A stretch of 64,000 nt of DNA from Parus major. Lineage: Eukaryota; Chordata; Aves; Passeriformes; Paridae. The stretch spans positions 80,509,769 to 80,573,768 of the forward strand of contig NC_031768.1 of the NCBI RefSeq assembly GCF_001522545.3, written 5' to 3'. The notes beneath the pieces are model-generated. The model was not told the origin of the DNA. It saw only the letters and a program-made list of their open reading frames with translations, and made no database searches. Within the stretch, counting starts at the first letter, position 1, and each line of letters opens with the position of its first letter. A program made the position numbers and the translations under genes. Below, piece by piece: positions 36,701 through 47,105 of this stretch.

Positions 36701-37540
36701 TAGACAATATTCTATGGTTTGTATTTCCTTTCTATTAAACCCTTTTCTCACACCCTAACTGTTTGTGACTAAATAATGACAGCAAACTATAACTCTGATT
36801 CTTCTTGATTATTGATTGACCTGTTTGGGTTGGTTGCTTCCATTTTAGATACCTGTGGTACCCTGGTTTTACAGAAAGGAAGGGTTTGTTTGACACACAA
36901 TCAGCCTGCATTTCTTCCTCTGCTAAAGTTTTATATGGACACCTCAGAGCAGCTCTAACAACTTCGAGGGCCTCTGCATTTCTGCCCAGCATCAGTGCAG
37001 CTTTGGGAAGGACACACCAGCACTTCTCACCAAATCCACCGCTACCAGCCCGCAGCTCTGGCTGCAGCTTCCATTCTTTCCTCCACTGGGAAAGTAGTTC
37101 AACATGAGTCAAACAGAGGAGGAACAGAAACAAGCTGGTGGTTAGGGTACTATCCTGGGCATCAGGAGTCATGGGCACTACTCCCCTTTCCTGGGATTTG
37201 CTTCTGTATTTGCCAGTAACCTTCAAAAAAGAAGCAATGGCTGGGAGCAGACCAGGACCTGCCTGCTCCCAGAAAAATATGGGCCTGATTAATTCTTAGC
37301 ATTTTTATACATGTGACAGCAGTGTTGAGCATCACAAAGGCTGGAGAAAAACTGGGGGGGAAGTTAGCAAAACAACTCGGTGATCAGTGCTGAATAGCCT
37401 CGGTGGTCTACAGGGAAATCTAACCTATTAATCCTTGCTTGTAAGACAAAAAAATTTAACACTTCTTTTACCTCTAACAATCTGTCCTTAGGAAAAAGGC
37501 CTCAGTAAAGGAGCTCCATCAACAAAAAAGTCCCGGGAAG
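33707..37540. other. Unique sequence with a long unrecognised minus-strand frame
   Basis: No transposon recognised. A T14 run lies at 34934-34947. The longest open frame outside repeats in this window runs on the minus strand at 36735-37226 (163 codons). It begins with a polar segment, then a short Leu/Phe-rich stretch, and has no domain I recognise. About this many codons can be open by chance in 64 kb, so I do not call it a gene. Confidence 0.45.
34934..34947 (+). repeat. T14 homopolymer
   Basis: Uninterrupted run of fourteen T. It could be the inverted poly-A of a retrocopy, but no matching coding body is seen beside it. Confidence 0.95.
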
Positions 37541-37544
37541 GCAT

Positions 37545-37625
37545 CCACCAGAGGGAGTTCCATGAATGCATCAAACCCAGCCGGAGCTATAAATGATTAT
37601 ACAGCGGCTGAGAAGAGCCGCCTGT
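37545..37625 (+). promoter_or_regulatory. CTCF-like motif, TATA-like box and small hairpin cluster
   Basis: Three signals lie within 80 bases. CCACCAGAGGGAG (37545-37557) fits the CTCF core except one position. GCTATAAATGA (37586-37596) resembles a TATA box. ACAGCGGCT...AGCCGCCTGT (37601-37625) is an inverted repeat with one bulged base. The surroundings are CpG-richer than average. Together they could mark a promoter or boundary element, but each alone is common. Confidence 0.22.
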
Positions 37626-39170
37626 GCACTCCCCGGGACAGACAAGCTGCTCCCCGCAGCTGCTGGTCAGGAGCCTGGGCTGAATTCAGCAAAGTACTGA
37701 CCCAAATCTGCATAATCTTAAGTGAATACTCAGTGAACTCTAAGGAATTGCTCTGTGCCTGGCATTAAGCGAGTGTTTTATTAGAGCGGGGTCAAAATAC
37801 TCAGTGCTTTGCAGGATCATATGAGGAAAAGAAAAGACTCTGTTTACACCTCGGCTTTTATTTTTCCCTCACTGGTTCACTTGTTAGAAAGAAAGCTAAG
37901 CCAGGGCCAGCCTGGTTTCTGGGAGGCCCAGGGAGGAAGCTTTGGAAGCAAACCCAACTGCTTCCACTCAGGAAGAGTTTTTGATGAGGCTGCCTCTGAC
38001 ACGCAGCAACAGCAGCTGCTCTGGATGGATCTTGGCCCCTCTGCCAAGGAGAAAAACAACAACATGATGACACCTCTCTATCTGGAATACAGGATAATTC
38101 TCTGGTTCAATATGAAGTCTTCTTCTGAGACATTTTTGTCTAATTTATGCTAAAACTATTTTCAGCAGAGGGTAACAGCGTGTACTATTCCTTTACCAAA
38201 AAAAAAAAATCAAATTCTTGTCTCCCTCTGCCCCAGAAAGCAGGCAAAGGATCACAGTGCTAACAAGCCATTGTGGAAATATCCCAGATTAAAAATACCA
38301 TTTTAGACCTTTTGATTTTTTTTCTTTTAATTGCTTCTCCTGGGTGTCCTGGAGTCTTGAACAGTTCCTAAAAGAAATTTAGGAAAAAGCACTTCACTCT
38401 GCTGGAGATCTCAGTCCAAATTCTGCTTTATATTGGATAAAAGAGCACAAGAAGCTAATCCCAGCTATGTGCTTTGACACAATTCCTGACTAAAGGCTCA
38501 CAGAAGCTGTGAGAAGACATTAAATGAAGGTGATTCCTGCCTTGATGAGATTATTTTCCAATAAGAGATGGGGGAAAAGACATTGCAATATTAGAAAAGG
38601 ACAAGGCTGTTGTTTCTGTGACCACAAGGAGATGCAGAGAGGGTTTCGCCTTAGGACATTCCTGAGCTGGAATTCCAGACCCAAAAGCAGGCGGCCTCCA
38701 GCCCAGGGCACAGTCCTTTGTCACCTCTACCCTCTCTGTAAACCAGGCATCTTAATACCCCCACTTTTCACAGGAATGCTAAATAAAATGCCTTGAAGAT
38801 GAAGTGCCTGTCTTGCTGTCACGCTGCCAATTCTCCTGCACTGTGCGGATTCATATGGTAACAGGAGCCAAGGTCAGGGAAGCATTAGTCAGTCTGAATT
38901 TGGCAAACGGGGGTGTCAGTGTCTGATAGCCCTCGCTTGCAGATTAGATTAGCATGAAATGCCCTGCCTAGGTTATCCTTGAAAATCACTTCAGCTACTG
39001 CAGGAAGTGGCTGCTCAGTTCATTAGCAGGGGTGAAAGCAGGACAGTTACTTTTGACATATATTTGTTTTGCCAGCTTTGACTTTTTGTGCTGTCAGTGC
39101 TGGCTTGGGCCTATCTGAGAAACGTAAATATCCCCAGTTTTTTCATGGGGTACTTCTGATCTGTTCACAT
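37626..39170. other. Unique sequence, no gene recognised
   Basis: An A12 run lies at 38198-38209. Open frames up to about 114 codons have no family signature. No transposon recognised. Confidence 0.5.
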
Positions 39171-39313
39171 CCCAGGAGGTGTCCATGGCCAAGCTGGATG
39201 GGACCCTGAGCACTGGTCTAGTGAAGGGTGACACTGGCCACAGCTGGGGGCTGGAGAGAGATGATCTCCAAGGTACCCTTCCAACCCCAATCATTGTGGG
39301 ATTCTATGATATC
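39171..39313 (+). mobile_element. CR1 LINE 3' end fragment
   Basis: Forward CR1 tail: CCATGGCCAAGCTGGATGGG, CTGGTCTAGTGAAGGG, AGATGATCTCCAAGGTACC, CTTCCAACCCCAATCATTG and GGATTCTATGAT. It is short, 5' truncated and non-coding. The word GTGTCC at its start is typical of the family. Confidence 0.9.
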
Positions 39314-39421
39314 TAAGGTACTGCTCTTTCATCCCATTCCTCTTTTCATTTCTTTCAAGCATATCCCAGGGGTGTCTGCTGCCAGGCCATTCCCAGCAGT
39401 GGTTTCCTCACCTTAGAGGTC

Positions 39422-39839
39422 TTCCTAGCCCTGTCTGAGCATGCAGATTTTGGTGCAGTCAATTACTGCAGGGAGAACATGATTTAGCACCCACTGAGCC
39501 TGTACATCCACGGGTGGTAGAGCAGTGCAGACACGACCTCGGCATCAGTGTAATTGCTTCACTGAGAAACCCTGCCATAAGCAAGGCTGATGAGCTTCTG
39601 TGCAATGTCCTCTGGCCAGCACACTCCCAGTTCTGGAGCCAGATAACTGGGCCCCATCTGTCAGACACCCTGCTCCACTGATCGGTGCAGGAAGAGGCTG
39701 CTGACAAGTTCATCCTGCACTGTTGGGTTGGAGAAAACATCTGGGATGACAGCAGGTAGCCTCAGTCCTGTGACAGGAGATGAGCATGTCAGGTTTATGA
39801 GGCTTGTTTTAATTGTATCAAAAGGACCTCCTTCAAATC
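39422..39839 (-). other. Protein-like minus-strand frame interrupted by stops
   Basis: One minus-strand frame reads about 120 codons with only two internal stops, near 39661 and 39559. It includes ordinary-looking stretches such as LRLPAVIPDVFSNPTVQDEL, WPEDIAQKLISLAYGRVS and DAEVVSALLYHPWMYRLSG. An AG precedes the open part. I do not recognise a family. If real it would be a decayed exon or retrocopy. Chance remains a good explanation, since fewer stops are expected in this GC-richer stretch. Confidence 0.13.
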
Positions 39840-42120
39840 TAATATATTTATTTTAAAAATATTTTCTTAATAAAAAGACAAACACTAAGAATTAAAATGT
39901 CAAGTGGTTCTCAATGCTGTCTGCCAGTCACCTTTAGTCTGCTGTCACTTGTAGTCTAGGTGAAAGGCGAGTCTTTTGAAGCACTGCTACTGTTAGTAGA
40001 AATCTAAATATTAGCCCTTCCTCTCCATGTCTCCATCAGATAAGACACCAGGTTTTCTGTTAGCAGCCTTGAAGGTCATAGTTCTTGATGCCAGCCACTC
40101 TCCAGCAGGAGTCTGGGACACAAAGAGGTGGGGAGAGAATATGGATCCAAGCCACTTTTCTTCTTTCCTGCCCTCTTGCATAAAGTATTGCAAATAATTG
40201 AATACTCAAATTGGAGTGAAGGTGAGGACCACTCTTTCTGGGAGTGACACAGTGCTCCAGCCCTGCTGCCTTCTTAGTCTTTACCTCCTCCTGTGTCCTG
40301 GGGTGAGGACATCCTGCCAGTGCATGCACTCACTCTTAGGGCAGGTGTGCCCTAATCTGCAACAGTGGAAAAGCACAAAACAAAATATCAAGACTGGACC
40401 AGTGTCAGCATTAACAGTGTTGGGAAATAATGCCATTAAGTCCAGACTAGAGCATTTTTCATGTACTTCTGTGGGATTCTGACAATAACTGTATGTTTTA
40501 TAGTAGTTCCTTTTGCTCTACACACCCTAACCCTCACTCAGTAAATTGCATATTGTACAAGAGTACAAAACAATCATCCCAAAACAGAGATATCTTTCAG
40601 CTCCACAGTCATTCTGACAGAGATCTGTGTTGCTCTATACAGGCAAATCAGCTTCCAAGAAGCAATATGTTTCTAGAGGGACAATGTTAGCAAAATCAAA
40701 GTGTGTGTGAGGAAAAGTCAAGACAAGGCTGGGAAGGCATTCAGCTGTCAGTAAACACTCCCTCCCCCTTATCCCTCATCATTCCCTTGTCCCCTGTATC
40801 ACTGGAAAACAAAAATCCTGATGAAGCCACAAATTACATGAGGAATATTTAATTTTTAGGAGTGAAATCAGTGTGGGATAGCACTGGGCTGTATTAAAGC
40901 CATGAAAAGTCAACGTAGCTTGTGCAGAAGCCAGGACAGCCACAACACTGCTGAATGCTGCCATGGAAGCAGGGCCAGCAGTCACATGGAGATGAGTCTT
41001 TGAAAAGAGTAATTTCTAATATAATCAAAGTCAAAATACAATCCAGGATGAGATTCCTGTAAATAAAAGGAAATTTATTAGTTCCACATGGCATCATAAC
41101 ACAAAGTTTAAAAAAAAACTTAAAGCCAGCATCCTGAAGAACATAACCAAACCTTCAGGCCTGTCTTATGGAATGATGTACAGAGAGCCTCGCTGGATGT
41201 GGTTATTCCCATACATGCTCCCTATGAGAAAAAAGGGAAGGGAAGACCTAAGAGAAGGGTTTCCACCCTGCCTTCTCCATACATCTGATATATTCTGGTC
41301 TCTATACATTTCAACATTTGAGACCAAAAAAATCTCTTTTTTTTCTGCCCAATGAATTCTGATTGTTTGAAACCTGAATAAGTCACAAAATTCCATCTGA
41401 AAAGTCAGCTGTCCTTTGCACAGCTAGTGGCAGGAATAAGTCAGAGTTATCTATGCCTTGATCATCTCTGAAGCACAGGAACCACTTTCATAAAAAGTCA
41501 AGGATAGTTTCACTGAACCCAATAGAATGACTTAGGGGGTTCAGGATTTCACCCCAAACTGTTCTCCTCCAGTCTACGAACTGAACCCGAATCTGAAAAT
41601 TGTGTTTAACTTCTCTCACTTTTCCATCACCACCAATGTTTGTACTCACCAAAAAAATGTGTTTATAATGCATAAACCAGAAACTTGCTTCTGCTCATGT
41701 TGTCCCTGCAGTGCTCTCAAGGAGAGAAGAAGCAGGGCAAGTCTATTTTAGTCAACCAAGTCAGTTGGTGAGGTCCTGTGTACTTGCAGGAATTCAGTTT
41801 GTTGTATAAGCAAGGGCCAGTCACATTTACATGTTTCCATAGTCACTTAATAGCCACCATATGCAAAATCCCCAAGTTTTGCATGCTTTCAGTTGAACAA
41901 AACTCCACCTCAATCCGAATCTTCATCCTGCTCTCATTTAGACTTCCCTAGTTTTAGCTGACATCTTGGGCTCAAAAGAATAGTAGCTACACATATGAAA
42001 CAGTAAATGTTTGCTCAGTCCTGCCTGTGTGATCACCTGGCTCAGCACCCCTAATTCTCCCAAATATTGTGAGAATTTTCTATTTTCCTTTCCATTTCCA
42101 TGTTTCCCCATTTTTCTTCC
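39840..42120. other. Unique sequence, no gene recognised
   Basis: AT-rich DNA with short A-rich tracts (for example near 41108-41120). No exon or transposon recognised. Confidence 0.5.
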
Positions 42121-42262
42121 TTTCTATTTCCATTTCCATTTCCATTTCCATTTCCATTTCCATTTCCATTTCCACTTCTATTTCCATTTCCATTTCCATT
42201 TCCACTTCTATTTCCATTTCCATTTCCATTTCCACTTCCATTTCTACTTCCACTTCCATTCT
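42121..42262 (+). repeat. (TTTCCA)n hexanucleotide array with 30-bp higher-order unit
   Basis: About 23 hexamers, mostly TTTCCA with CTTCTA, TTTCTA or CTTCCA variants. From 42181 the variants recur every fifth hexamer, giving a 30-bp unit of four TTTCCA plus one CTTCTA, then four TTTCCA plus CTTCCA. The pattern shows expansion by whole blocks after point changes. Long Phe/His, Ser/Ile and Pro/Phe repeat frames here are artefacts. Confidence 0.97.
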
Positions 42263-42377
42263 CCTTTCCCATTTTCAGAGTGGTTGTTTCTTCTTTGCCT
42301 TGCTTTGGTCTGTGTGTGATAAATTCATTTATGAACTGGAATGTGTTTTTTTTCTGATGCTTCTTTTCTTTCCACAG

Positions 42378-42503
42378 CTGGGACTGCAGTGTCTCTTCCA
42401 GCACCAGAAAATAACCTATTCAAACATCTTCAGAAACTTTGCAGACCATGGCTTTCAGTTTTATTGCCTCTTTTGCTGTGTGTGGAAGTTGACTTCTCAG
42501 AGA
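42378..42503 (+). other. Candidate internal exon (126 bp)
   Basis: The acceptor GCTTCTTTTCTTTCCACAG is strong and the donor AGAGA|GTAAGA is moderate. The 126 bases are an exact multiple of three, and two frames stay open across them. No family is recognised. Starting after a phase-1 exon, such as the candidate at 28.4 kb, would keep one open frame, but this link is speculative. The proximity to a pyrimidine-rich array may produce acceptor-like sequence by chance. Confidence 0.18.
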
Positions 42504-42919
42504 GTAAGAGTAGCAAAACTGGAAACAACTGCAGTGGTCCCATCATTTTTCTTCAGCTGGGAGGTGACAGCTGAAACCATGGCTTCTGTCTGAGCCTGTC
42601 TGGGAAATACTCCTGGTTGCACCTCACCTTCATATCAGTGAGACAGTGTTTGAGACAGCTAGTCCAGAGTCAGTGAGCATTGACATGCTTTAACAAACAC
42701 CTCTGAGCAGCATTGCAAATCACTTAGCAGGCAACAATGGCTTGGATGATTTCAAGCAAGGCTAAAATGGTGCTGGTCTAAAAGGTGAAATGTTTTAGAG
42801 AACTCACTTGGACACTGATCTCCCATCAAACCATAGCACCTGCTATTCCCACGCTGAAAAGCTTGAAGTCCTCAGAACTCGCAGGACAACAGTGTCTAAA
42901 AGAATCTTATTTCATCTTT
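42504..42919. other. Unique spacer, no gene recognised
   Basis: No element or further exon signal recognised. Confidence 0.45.
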
Positions 42920-43120
42920 AAATTAGATGTTAGTCAGAAATGCCTTACTCAGAGGGGGGTGAGGCACTGGAATGTGTAGCCCAGAGAAGGAGTGGATGTC
43001 CCAGTCCTGGCAATGTCCAAGGCCAGATTGGATGGGGATTTCAGCAACCTGGTCTAGTGGAAGGTGTTCCTGCCCATGGCAGGGGGTTGAGGCTAGATGA
43101 TTTTTCTATCTGGTTCTGTA
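42920..43120 (+). mobile_element. CR1 LINE 3' end fragment
   Basis: Forward CR1 tail: AATTAGATGTTAGTCAGAAA, GGTGAGGCACTGGAA, AGCCCAGAGAAGGAG, CAAGGCCAGATTGGATGGGG, GGTCTAGTGGAAGGTG and TGCCCATGGCAGGGGG. It ends in a degraded tail. It is truncated and non-coding. Confidence 0.92.
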
Positions 43121-44530
43121 GCTTCAGGCAAGCTAAGAAATTCCCTTATTTCCCTGTGGATGAGGATCTCAGTGTTCCATACCTCCCACTGACTCACTGT
43201 GGTTCACTGTTTGAATCTGAATATAAAGACCATACAAGTCCAAGTCAACTTGTTTTCTCCAGGCTTCAGGTCTCCATGAGCATAGAAGCTTCCAGGGAGC
43301 TTCTGGTACCAGTGGTCAAGCCCATTTTTGTTTCCTGAGATATTGGTGCTACTTTGGGAATAACAAAAAGTCAGGATAAAGCTTAAGACAAAAAAAAAAG
43401 AAGCATTTTTTTTCTCTTGACTGGAGCCTGGCTATTGGAGGCTTTTGGACAAATTGATTCCCTGAGCACCTTTAGGAAATTAGGCAAACCCTTCCTGTCC
43501 AGATCAGTTCTCTCAAAAGGTGACTCAGCCCCCACCACTGCAAACAATTGTTTTTGTCTCAGCTGCAAGGTCATGTCTGGATTAAAATATTTTCAGTTTA
43601 CTCTTGATGAATATTCCCCATCCGAAGGCAAATGAGAAAGGCTTTTTATTTTCCTTCAAAACACTCACCGTTTGCACAGATCTAAATAGTCCTTCCTCTG
43701 GAACAATGCCACATACTGAACTTCCTAAGGAAAGCTAAAACCAGCCACTAGAAAAAAAACCCTGAACTCCCCTAAAAACTAGGAAATTAAAAATGCCATT
43801 AAATATGGAAAGCAAGGGCTTTTAAGTTGTTATTATTTGCAAAGCCTTGTATTATAATTGTCCCTCTTAGGGTGGCACCTATACAGAGTAATTCAGATTA
43901 GCATTCCCCTGAGATAAGCACTGTTCAAAGTCCTTATAGTAGGAGGCAATCCCCATAACAGCAAGGAGATTAATGTTGAAGAGAGTGAAGTATTTCATAG
44001 GTGAATGTCCTGCCCAGTAAAGCTGGACAAAAAGCCTTATTTTCACACTGGGTTTTCTTCCAGCAAAGAGGGACAAATTGGCTTGCACTGTGCAATAGAC
44101 TAATGACTTCCAGTCTTCAGACCAGGTCACTCCCTGGGGATAAATCTGCCTGGGAGACCTTGGGCAGACGAGAACTCCCTTGCCAGGGCTCAGGGCAGGT
44201 GAGATGGGAGCCAGCTTTGAGCCAAAGGCTGCGTGACCAGGTTATGATAGCGCTGAGGTGGTGTCCCTCTGCCTGCCTGGTGTAACCTAGAGGGACAAGT
44301 AAAGAGCAGGAGGAAAGATAATTCCATAGTTTGAAATAATTGAGTGTCTAAATGACACCTCTGAGGTCACTTACAGACACTGACTTGAATGGCAACAGGG
44401 CACAGGAGTGAAAAGCAACAAGCAAATCTCATTTTCTGGAATATGAACAGCCCAATATTGTCTGACAGGGGTTTAGAAAATATTTTGTACAGATGAAACA
44501 TTCATCTCCTTTTCTTTCTGACACTGCCAG
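43121..44530. other. Unique sequence, no gene recognised
   Basis: No transposon or convincing exon. Short A-rich tracts near 43390 and 43750. Confidence 0.5.
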
Positions 44531-44631
44531 CTCCAGATTTACCAAGCTGCATTTTTCTTCATGAATTTCTTTAAGATTTTCTCTATTCCACCCTGGAGCC
44601 GGGGGTGAAGTGTTGTACACCAGCAGGGAAG
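44531..44631 (+). other. Candidate non-coding exon (101 bp)
   Basis: The acceptor TTCTTTCTGACACTGCCAG and the near-consensus donor GGGAAG|GTGAGTGC bracket 101 bases. All three plus-strand frames contain a stop, so an exon here would be untranslated or belong to a long non-coding RNA. The donor is one of the best in the window. No partner exon is proven. Confidence 0.2.
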
Positions 44632-45687
44632 GTGAGTGCACACAGAAGGAATGTGAGTGCTGGAGGAAGCCAGGCTGCCAAACAGCATCTGTGTCTACTG
44701 CTGAAGGCTATGCTGACACACCAGGTTATTTCTGCTCTGATATTACCCGGGTGTCTAATTAAAGACAAGGTTAGAGACACAGCCTGAGATTTAAAGTTGT
44801 GAATACTTTCAAGCAGAGATTTCAGATTTTGCTTTGCTGCTTAAAAGGTCAGAGGCTTTATAGCTCCTGCCAGTCTCCAGTGAGATGCATCTCAAACACC
44901 CTCTCAGGTAGCACAAGCCTAGTTTTAGGACACCAGGACAGCAGAGAAGTATTCCCCTGAAGGGCTAATCAGAAAAGTTTGCTGCAATGAGAAATCTAGT
45001 CAGATTTTTCAGACTCAAAAATGCTTGGTAAAAATATTGAGGTTTTTTTTTGATATAGCAAATTAAGCAGTTTCTTATTGCAACTAAGTCACTGTATCAG
45101 TTAACATAAAGTGTAGGGATAAATAATATTTTTCCATTAGGTTTTATTTGGAAATTGAAAGAAGTACAAAACCATATTTTAAATCCAGCTTCTTATCCTT
45201 GCCAAAGAGCATGAGTCACACATTATGGTATTCATAGAGAAGCCAGTGAAGCTTGGAGAAATATTTTGGTATTAGGTTTCTATTCCATATCTAGAACCAG
45301 ACAAACCTTACTGAGGGTGAAATCTGAGAATAACAACAGTGGTCAAGATTTTTGAACTCAGGTGCCTAGAATGTAATTTTGTTCTGGGAGGCTCTGGTAA
45401 AAAATAATGTCATTAATCAGTTGTGACATCTACAAAATTTCCTACCATTTAACAGGCATTGGAGGTGTGCACTGCAAAGGAAACTGGGTGGGGTTCAAGC
45501 ACCACCTGTAGGCGTCTGTATGTGAACTAGGGACTATTCTGTCATTACAGTAAATATGGATGGTGCCTCCAATAAAGTTGTAGTGAATAGTCTGGAAATT
45601 ACTCAGCTGACTAACTACCAGGTGACTCAGAATACACCAAATTATCCTGAAAGCTCCATGGTGTGTATTACCTAGATTTCTATTGAG
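44632..45687. other. Unique AT-rich sequence, no gene recognised
   Basis: No gene or transposon recognised. Confidence 0.5.
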
Positions 45688-46058
45688 TATAAAAGGAGTA
45701 CAGACACTTAGGCCTCACGTACACACCGGCACTCGCGTGTTTTAGCATGCAACTGAATCCCACACCAGATGTTAAAATATGGGCCATCTGTGCAACCATA
45801 CTCAAGATGTCTTGAGCCATGTCTAAACCAGTTGTGGTTCAGCAGCCACAAATCCACACAGAGGTTACTCCTCAGTGCACACCACACTCCTGCCCATGCA
45901 CATCTGTTCCTTCACAGCAAGGGAGCTGAGGTCCTCTGAACAAACCCGAAATGAGCACCCTGGTGCAAACCAAAATGACAGAAGTCTCTGCCCACATGGA
46001 CAACACATAACCCATCCTCAAGCTGCAAGATTTACCTTACCATGCCTTGTATCTGCAG
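45688..46058 (+). promoter_or_regulatory. Candidate TATA promoter and first exon
   Basis: A consensus TATAAAAGG box at 45688-45696 is followed about 30 bases later by a CpG-containing stretch (CACCGGCACTCGCGTG) where transcription would start. A good donor (ATCTGCAG|GTAAAAGG) ends the possible first exon at 46058. The spacing suits a first exon of about 340 bases. Its frames are short and unrecognised, so it would be non-coding or 5' untranslated. Each signal can also occur by chance. Confidence 0.2.
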
Positions 46059-46784
46059 GTAAAAGGTTTGAAACCCAAGTGTGAATGTCAGCCAGGGGAA
46101 GATGGGGTCAGGACTAACACTGACAGCCTGGACTCTCTAACTTGTATTGACCTGATGAGATAGGAATTGAGATTCCTGACCAAAACTATTTTGTATCATG
46201 CTGTTTCCATGAAAGCCAGTCTCAGAAACCAAACATACAAAACTTGTGTCCTACCTTCCTTGTAGACTCCCCTGGCCCATCTTAAAATTGACCTGAGCTT
46301 CCAAATATTTTTAAGAATTCTTCAGGTTTTGTTTGTTTTTTCCTTTCCTTCTCCTTGATTTCTATTTCTAAATTTTCACAATCTATTTTCCATAGAAAAT
46401 TGTACCATAAGTCTGGCCACATGCTCTTGTTACATTGAACTTTAAATCTCTGCAGGGTGACACTGGAAGTCAAGGGCTTATGTTCACAAAGCTCCCTGCC
46501 ATATCTAATCTATATAACAAAGGACAGGAAGAGAAGGAAAATCAGCCCCAAAGTTCTCAGAGTGAAACATCTGAAAGGGTGAGGAATACTGACAGAGGGT
46601 GAGGTGCCTGCTGCAGCCCAGCAAGAGGCTGAGTGATGTTGCAAGCATGACACTTAAGTAAGGCTGTCCTGGTAATTGAGAACAGCCAGAGCACTCAGTG
46701 TCTCCATCGCTGCAAAGGACACCAAACACTCAGACAAGTGTGTTCAACAGAGCACAGCCAGGCAAGGTCCTGAAAAATGAAAGA
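46059..46784. other. Unique sequence, no gene recognised
   Basis: Short frames only and no recognisable element. Confidence 0.5.
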
Positions 46785-47014
46785 TTACAGTACTGAGGGG
46801 AGCAACAGGTGGTCAGGTCTCCTCAGCTCTGCTTTTTGCATTGCCATTCCTGGTGCCCAGCTTCCGTAGGAGCCAGGGCTGGAGAGCTGAGCGCCAGGCA
46901 CCGCTTTCCCCTCATGCAGCCCAGCCTCCCCAACCTCATGTGATCCCACAGGGGTGATTTGCTGAGGCACAGGCTGAAGCCTGGAGATGTTTCCTGGGAA
47001 GGGATGGGCCTCAC

Positions 47015-47105
47015 CATATGTAGAGGGCACTTTTACAACCCTGCCCCCCCAGAGTGAGCCTGAGAAAGCAACAACCAAGCTGATGACAAAGGGCCGCATT
47101 GCCAT
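47015..47105 (-). CDS. Possible signal-peptide-encoding first coding exon
   Basis: On the minus strand an ATG opens a frame whose first residues, MAMRPFVISLVVAFSGSLWG, look like a classic secretory signal: a short basic start, a hydrophobic core and small residues before a likely cleavage point. After 30 codons plus one base comes TATG|GTGAGG, a good donor, leaving phase 1 as many signal-peptide exons do. The frame would read on to 46785 if unspliced (106 codons), without recognisable domains. A TATTTATA string lies about 25 bases upstream, too close to serve this ATG easily, and the start context is weak. No family is recognised and no next exon was identified. Confidence 0.18.

Noticed and set aside
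37809..38153. 114-codon plus-strand frame
   Set aside because: No recognisable domain, and a frame of similar length lies on the opposite strand. Treated as chance.
42011..42404. Frames encoding Phe-His, Ser-Ile or Gly-Asn repeats
   Set aside because: Artefacts of the TTTCCA array in different frames and strands.
42940..43338. 132-codon plus-strand frame
   Set aside because: It begins inside a CR1 3' tail and continues into unique DNA without any domain.
43870..43920. Resemblance to U6 snRNA (ATACAGAG...ATTAGCAT...CCCCTG)
   Set aside because: The blocks are separated by extra bases, and the U6 5' stem and 3' end are missing. Likely coincidence.
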